Shown here: piece by piece, positions 18,993 to 19,000 of the stretch | Layout: every line of letters starts with the position of its first letter | Position numbering within the stretch: the first letter of the stretch is position 1 | Origin: an uncultured Collinsella sp. | Lineage (GTDB): Bacteria > Actinomycetota > Coriobacteriia > Coriobacteriales > Coriobacteriaceae | Assembly (NCBI GenBank): GCA_958405565.1 | Contig: CATYEN010000048.1 | Span: 1 to 19,000 of the forward strand | DNA: 19,000 nucleotides | Direction of reading: 5' to 3' | Notes under the pieces: model-generated | Seen by the model: only the letters and a program-made list of their open reading frames with translations | The model's database searches: none | What the model was told of the DNA's origin: nothing | Program-made: the position numbers and the translations under genes

Positions 18993-19000
18993 TCAGAAAC

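Overview
The window looks like a chromosomal segment of a high-GC Gram-positive of the class Coriobacteriia, most likely Collinsella-like. This is inferred from the GC-rich, C/G-ending codons, AAAGG/GGAG ribosome sites, a four-domain ribosomal protein S1, a short-form ThiC and a proofreading-deficient PolA. No database was consulted. The content is mostly housekeeping and biosynthesis. I see no transposase, phage gene, CRISPR array, tRNA or rRNA.

Layout. 1-2600: thiamin pyrimidine genes on the minus strand (thiC with a TPP riboswitch, then thiD), separated by a hairpin and ended by a terminator. 2607-5613: a small membrane-anchored protein of unknown function, then yaaA and an M18 aminopeptidase on the minus strand; two copies of one inverted-repeat element flank yaaA. 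5780-9701: polA converging with a Cof-type HAD phosphatase across a 343-base gap full of inverted repeats. 9800-13513: arginine synthesis (argG, argH). The argG leader carries an undocumented-looking arginine-codon leader peptide overlapping a terminator arm, and a 56-codon ORF lies between argG and argH. 13722-16652: ndk, rpiB (convergent) and a UPF0597/CyuA-type cysteine desulfidase, then a nested hairpin element. 16653-18954: a second HAD hydrolase divergent from rpsA.

Main discovery candidate: the 9845-10257 leader of argG. A well-placed ribosome site precedes a 24-codon ORF ending in six arginine codons, four of them CGA, a codon argG itself does not use. The last three arginine codons lie inside the 5' arm of a perfect 9-bp hairpin whose 3' arm runs straight into TTTTT. 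This is the layout of ribosome-mediated attenuation sensing arginine, a mechanism better known for trp, his, leu, ilv, thr and phe operons than for arginine genes.

Second: the repeats at 3176-3244 and 4111-4179 are about 75% identical, and three consecutive stem pairs differ on both arms in a compensatory way, suggesting the fold itself is conserved. The other intergenic spaces hold long nested hairpins (8735-8863, 16501-16598) larger than ordinary terminators.
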